Shown: positions 60,533-64,000 of the stretch, in pieces | Layout of the letters: the number at the start of each line of letters is the position of its first letter | Numbering within the stretch: the first letter of the stretch is position 1 | Origin: Gammaproteobacteria bacterium | GTDB taxonomy: Bacteria; Pseudomonadota; Gammaproteobacteria; Steroidobacterales; Woeseiaceae | Assembly: GCA_029862045.1 (NCBI GenBank) | Contig: JAOTYE010000003.1 | Span: 186,001 to 250,000 of the forward strand | Reading direction: 5' to 3' | DNA: 64,000 nucleotides | Program-made: the position numbers and the translations under genes | Notes under the pieces: generated by a model | Seen by the model: the letters and a program-made list of their open reading frames with translations, nothing else | Database searches by the model: none | Told to the model about the DNA's origin: nothing

Positions 60533-61972
60533 TCATAGCACGTCTCTAACTTCAATTGCGCGCCAGTCGACATGCTGCGCCGAACGCGCGGTAAGCATGG
60601 CGAACTCGTCGAGCCAGTTTTGTAGTGCGCCGTTTCTCAGTCCGAACCTTACGGCATCGCTGCAGCGCATCGGTAGTTTGTCCAGATGATTCGCCAGGCG
60701 GCGCGCCGCGCGTGCGTCAGCGACAGCGATCGCGTAGTACGTATCTGCGCGCGGCGAAACAAGCCACTCATCCGTCTCACGCGTGTTGCTACGTCCCATC
60801 GGCACGTAAGGGATTGGAAACTCCATTGGCGAGCCCGTCGTAATTACATGTGCTGCGGTGCGCTCGCGGCATGCGTTGTTCGCAAGCCGTACCAGCCCGT
60901 AGTTAGGTTGGTATTGAAGAAAGAACACGATCGCGTCTGCATTCGCGTTGGCCGTCAGCAGCGAACATCCTCGGCAAGACGGCGAATGTTGCGTTCTGAG
61001 AACTCTGAGCGGACCGAGCAGCGTGTCTTTGGCAGTTTTGGGCATGGAAATGATTGTGCTCGCCGCCGCCACGGTGTTTTTTCCGCTTAGCCCGAAGCTT
61101 GGTAGCGACACGTATGCGCTTGCGCTCAGCGGAGAAAGGTCGCCGTCCGGATTTTTTGGCGTGATCGTCAGCCAGTACTGGAACAACGGTCCGTCGATGC
61201 GATGCGCCTTTCCGCTCAAGGTCGCATTGCTTTGCTCATCCTCCGCCGTGAATTCCAGCGTCAGGCGACTGGCAAGATTATTGCTCACGAGCTCGGCAGT
61301 ACCATCAAGTACGTCGGGCGTCGTTTCGGCTCCGGTTGCCGTGACGATGTAATTGCCACTGGTTTCGCGTGACAGCGTACATGTCATCTCGTGCGCGAGG
61401 TGTGCGGCGAGGAGGTCGGTCTGTTCCGCAGTAAAAGGAACATCGCGCGCGCCAAGGAAAGTCTTGTCCGTCTGTATGTTACTGACCGCCTGCCGCTGAA
61501 TCGGGGTGAGTTTGCCGCGCCAGCTGCTGCCAAAACCGGTCACCCAGGTGCGATCTTCGAGATCGAGTGCCCGGAGGCCGGCACTGTACGTGTCGTCGAG
61601 GCGCTTCGACAGTTCAATGCCAATGTAGTAGTGCACATCGTTACGCGTGCAGTCGACTGGCTGAGATCGCTCGGCACCGCCGCCGCGGCCTTGTTGCCAG
61701 CCAAGCAGAACGCCGGGAGTGTGCAGAGCCGCATCGAGCAGCCGATCGCGTAACGATAACGCGAGCTCATTGCTGACAGGACTCGGTGCGTTATCGTCGA
61801 GAATGACAAACATCACCGTCTCGCCTTTGAAACGAGGATGTTCGACCAGCTGCTGGCGAACGATGGGGATCAATTCGTGCTCGACCCAATGATTGAGATT
61901 GCGCTCATTTGCCGCCGTGGCCGGCAACGCCAACAATAGCAACAGTGCGGCGAGAGGAATCCGCATGATCAT
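60533..61972 (-). CDS. Hypothetical exported protein of the envelope cluster
   Basis: A 479-residue protein with a clean signal peptide (LAALLLLLALPATAA) and otherwise soluble, beta-rich sequence. One CRGC motif (SPSCRGCSLL) and other cysteines suggest periplasmic disulfides. I do not recognise the family. It starts with a 4-base overlap to the ExbD-like gene and precedes the SPOR-like protein by 10 bases, so it is part of the same operon. Confidence 0.6.
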   Translation of the reverse strand: MIMRIPLAALLLLLALPATAANERNLNHWVEHELIPIVRQQLVEHPRFKGETVMFVILDDNAPSPVSNELALSLRDRLLDAALHTPGVLLGWQQGRGGGAERSQPVDCTRNDVHYYIGIELSKRLDDTYSAGLRALDLEDRTWVTGFGSSWRGKLTPIQRQAVSNIQTDKTFLGARDVPFTAEQTDLLAAHLAHEMTCTLSRETSGNYIVTATGAETTPDVLDGTAELVSNNLASRLTLEFTAEDEQSNATLSGKAHRIDGPLFQYWLTITPKNPDGDLSPLSASAYVSLPSFGLSGKNTVAAASTIISMPKTAKDTLLGPLRVLRTQHSPSCRGCSLLTANANADAIVFFLQYQPNYGLVRLANNACRERTAAHVITTGSPMEFPIPYVPMGRSNTRETDEWLVSPRADTYYAIAVADARAARRLANHLDKLPMRCSDAVRFGLRNGALQNWLDEFAMLTARSAQHVDWRAIEVRDVL

Positions 61973-62694
61973 GATGATTCCAGCCGCAGACTGCCATCGG
62001 CGCCGATCACGAGCGCGCCGCCCGTGTGCCCGCGAAGCAATGAATCGAGTTGCTGGCGCAGCCTACCGGGTAGAGTAACGCCCCATTCGATTGCTTTCGT
62101 ATCGACGCCAGTTCTCGCCAGCGCGTCGATCACGGGGCGCGGTACCGTCATCGTTTCCATTTCGTGAAACGCTTTTGGAGCGGATGCGTCCCAAAAACTG
62201 ATACGGCTCTCGCTGACGGTCATTCGTTGCGTACGTCCGGTTCCGACCGCATAGAAGCCGACCTGACCGGCGGCGACTAGCCGTGTCAGTACCAGGTCGG
62301 ATTCAAAACGCAACGTAAATCCCTGTTTTGCAGGCGCGGGTGCTGACGGTGCCGCGGCCGGCACGGGTGGCGATTCTGTTTTCGGCAGCGGCATTGCAGC
62401 GACGTTGGGCCGAATTAATTCCAGTCGCTCCGCGGATTCTTCGATTGCCGCAGATGGGGGTTGTTTGGCAGCGGTCTGTGGTGTGACCTCACTTACTGGT
62501 GGTGGCACCGCCGCTGCTTGCGATTGCGTCGCTGGCTCGGGGACCAGCGGAATGCTTTGCACGAGCGCAAAGATGGCAACAAGGCACAACGCCAGTATCG
62601 CCATGAAACGCATAATGTCGGTCTGCAGATCGGCGGCGCCACCGGCGTCGGTGTCGCTCCGGTGCATGGGATAAAAGAGCGGCGAGCGTGTCAT
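61969..62694 (-). CDS. ExbD/TolR-like single-pass membrane protein
   Basis: A 241-residue protein with one membrane segment at about residues 29-48, preceded by an aspartate (LQTDIMRFMAI) as in ExbD/TolR, then a long Pro/Ala-rich linker (50-120) and a periplasmic domain. The assignment rests on this layout and on coupling (4-base overlap) with an ExbB/TolQ-like gene upstream. The periplasmic domain (RFESDLVLTRLVAAGQVGFYAV...) is not a recognised TolR domain. Confidence 0.5.
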   Translation of the reverse strand: MTRSPLFYPMHRSDTDAGGAADLQTDIMRFMAILALCLVAIFALVQSIPLVPEPATQSQAAAVPPPVSEVTPQTAAKQPPSAAIEESAERLELIRPNVAAMPLPKTESPPVPAAAPSAPAPAKQGFTLRFESDLVLTRLVAAGQVGFYAVGTGRTQRMTVSESRISFWDASAPKAFHEMETMTVPRPVIDALARTGVDTKAIEWGVTLPGRLRQQLDSLLRGHTGGALVIGADGSLRLESS

Positions 62695-63338
62695 GTCGGC
62701 GTTTCATCCACTGTGTGCCGCGCGCCGCGCTCGCTGAGGTGCTCCTCGATGCGTTGCAAGCTTTGCCGCATTTTCGACGTATCGGCTCTCGCAGCGTTGT
62801 CATACCGCTGTTGTAATGCGGCGCCCAACGTAACCGTCTTGTAAACGCGCATCAGATAGCCGCCGACGCCACCAAAAATTGTCGTCGATAATGCCAGCAG
62901 GATGCCGCCATCGACCATGCGCTCAAGCATTGCGAAAGCACCCTGTTGCAGTGCCATGTCGCGATCGCCGAGCGCAAAGATCAATGCGCTGCGCATACCG
63001 ATGGCAGTCCAGATGACGCCGGTACCGAAAAACAGCGTTGTCCAGATGTCTATCAGGTGATCAAGCTGCACAATCTGATTAACCGGTTTACCGGTGGCGA
63101 GATAACTTCGCAGCCGGCCGAGCGTGACAAAGAACGCCAGGAGCAATACTGCGAACACAGGGATCGACGAGCCGAGGTTGGTGTAGGCCCACAAAAGCCA
63201 CTCATCCGGGCTACTGACGGCCGTTTCCTCAAGCCGAATCAAGCCGAATCGTGCCAGCATATATAAGAGCGCTGCTCCGCCAGTCAGCGTGGCGAATGCG
63301 CCAGCGAACAGGCCCTGTATAAAGACGCGCCCGGACAT
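62691..63338 (-). CDS. MotA/TolQ/ExbB-like proton channel protein
   Basis: A 215-residue inner-membrane protein with three to four hydrophobic segments. The segment FFGTGVIWTAIGM followed by GGILLALSTTIFGGVGGYL resembles the two conserved TMs of TolQ/ExbB (GT..GI and I..AL.TT..G). With the ExbD-like partner it could drive a periplasmic process with the proton gradient. The C-terminus is a cytoplasmic helical tail. Confidence 0.6.
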   Translation of the reverse strand: MSGRVFIQGLFAGAFATLTGGAALLYMLARFGLIRLEETAVSSPDEWLLWAYTNLGSSIPVFAVLLLAFFVTLGRLRSYLATGKPVNQIVQLDHLIDIWTTLFFGTGVIWTAIGMRSALIFALGDRDMALQQGAFAMLERMVDGGILLALSTTIFGGVGGYLMRVYKTVTLGAALQQRYDNAARADTSKMRQSLQRIEEHLSERGARHTVDETPT

Positions 63339-63352
63339 TGGGCCGCCACCCG

Positions 63353-63898
63353 CTAGCGGCTTGCCGCGCAGGCGGTGCAGGTGGCCTCAAGCACGAGTTC
63401 AACCTCCTGGTACAGGCGGTCGGCACGATAGTACGCATCTGCATCCGTACTGATTTTGAGGAGACCGCGTTCTTTGTCCGAAAGCTCGCGCTCCATATCG
63501 AACAACACCTTTTGTTGGTTTGGGCAGGTGTGCGAGCAATTGTTGTAATCGCCTCGCATCGACATGAATTTCACGTTGAAGTAGCGATTGTAATAGTCCT
63601 GTGCCTGACGAGTACTCAGCAGTCCCTGTTCGCTGGACCACACCAGAAATTCGCTGAAGGCGCGTTTGTTTTCGGGTTTGGGATCACCTTCGGCGATCAT
63701 GAGCAAGTCGTCGTAGTAACGATCGAATTGCGCCTGGCAACCGCTGTTGAGAGAACTTTTTACCGAATTGATCGCGCTGTCCAGGTTGCGCGACTGCGGC
63801 GAAGAGCAGACCGGCGGATTCGAGGCGCAGGATGCAAGCATCAACACTGCTGCGATCACGCCGATAATCTTGAATGAGTGTTTGTTTGTGTTTGTCAT
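63353..63898 (-). CDS. Hypothetical lipoprotein
   Basis: A 181-residue protein with a lipoprotein signal (IIGVIAAVLMLASC; lipobox LASC). The mature part is helical with an unusual number of cysteines (PVCSS, SGCQA, NCSHTCPN, ATCTAC), suggesting disulfides or metal binding in the periplasm. I chose ATG 63898 after AGGAG; an in-frame ATG at 63928 overlaps the upstream stop (ATGA) and is also possible. The family is not recognised. Confidence 0.6.
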   Translation of the reverse strand: MTNTNKHSFKIIGVIAAVLMLASCASNPPVCSSPQSRNLDSAINSVKSSLNSGCQAQFDRYYDDLLMIAEGDPKPENKRAFSEFLVWSSEQGLLSTRQAQDYYNRYFNVKFMSMRGDYNNCSHTCPNQQKVLFDMERELSDKERGLLKISTDADAYYRADRLYQEVELVLEATCTACAASR

Positions 63899-63924
63899 CA
63901 CGATGCCGCTCCTGAAGGCGAAAT

Positions 63925-64000
63925 TCATTGTTCGAGTGGGCTGCGATAAGCCTGTTCGAGGCTACCGGGAGGCGGACCGGCAACGAGCGCGCGGCTCTCT
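63925..64000 (-). CDS. C-terminal end of a gene running off the window
   Basis: Reading leftward from the window edge, an open frame of 24 codons (ESRALVAGPPPGSLEQAY...) ends in TGA at 63925-63927, overlapping a possible start of the lipoprotein gene (ATGA). This suggests the last residues of an upstream operon member. It is too short to identify. Confidence 0.4.
   Translation of the reverse strand, partial: ESRALVAGPPPGSLEQAYRSPLEQ

Noticed and set aside
63234..63253. Short tandem repeat (CAAGCCGAAT twice)
   Set aside because: It lies inside the ExbB-like coding region and is just two copies, so it is not treated as a functional repeat.
1..64000. CRISPR arrays, tRNA or rRNA genes, insertion sequences, prophage
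   Set aside because: I saw no regularly spaced repeats, no cloverleaf-like sequences in the short intergenic gaps, and no transposase, integrase or phage proteins.

Overview
The window looks like a compact chromosomal segment of a marine-type gammaproteobacterium (Woeseiales-like is my low-confidence guess). It is moderately GC-rich. About 67 genes are packed with no gap over about 210 bases and many ATGA or GTGA start/stop overlaps. I see no tRNA, rRNA, insertion sequence, phage gene or CRISPR array. Its gene content points to a respiring heterotroph that also oxidises reduced sulfur compounds and demethylates methylated amines.

Left part (1-8130): a two-part sodium:solute symporter with an M20 peptidase and a CDF metal exporter; a near-perfect 46-bp palindrome between convergent genes; hpt; a deoxynucleoside kinase; and feoAB behind a Fur box. 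At 8281-15350 lies a corrinoid methyltransferase system. A rightward operon (DUF1638, a 'virulence factor' family protein, a methyl-THF:corrinoid methyltransferase and an ASKHA corrinoid activator) converges on a leftward operon (a small unknown protein, two corrinoid proteins and a non-pyrrolysine MttB-type enzyme). Three of these proteins end in arginine-rich tails. At 16210-27750 are tryptophan/kynurenine catabolism by the 2-aminomuconate route (kynU, then nbaE-G-F-C-D) and de novo NAD synthesis (nadA, nadB, nadC), with a NadQ-type regulator and a striking double operator.

Centre (30284-53685): an apparently complete cytoplasmic sulfur-oxidation system of the sHdr-LbpA type. A leftward operon carries dsrE2, tusA, a YeiH anion exporter, periplasmic sulfite dehydrogenase sorAB and a rhodanese. 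The divergent rightward cluster carries a histone-deacetylase-fold hydrolase, lipS1, lipS2, a lipoate ligase, a degenerate glutamine-amidotransferase-fold protein, dsrE, shdrC1-B1-A-hyp-C2-B2, a small protein, lbpA, a two-cysteine ArsR regulator, a FadL-type porin and a cysteine-desulfurase-like protein. A DsrMK-like membrane pair runs in from the right. The model: sulfur carried by rhodanese, TusA and DsrE proteins is loaded on lipoylated LbpA, oxidised by sHdr to sulfite, exported by YeiH and oxidised to sulfate by SorAB. Two similar operator-like motifs sit ahead of the two halves of the rightward cluster.

Right part (53894-64000): a cysteine-synthase-like enzyme, hemG, proline dehydrogenase, a kinase fusion, a secreted EEP-family hydrolase, and a leftward envelope cluster with an ExbB/TolQ-like channel, an ExbD-like protein, two uncharacterised exported proteins, a lytic transglycosylase and a lipoprotein. 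The transglycosylase and its neighbour share a C-terminal module.

All assignments come from reading the sequence and from memory of families; no searches were run.
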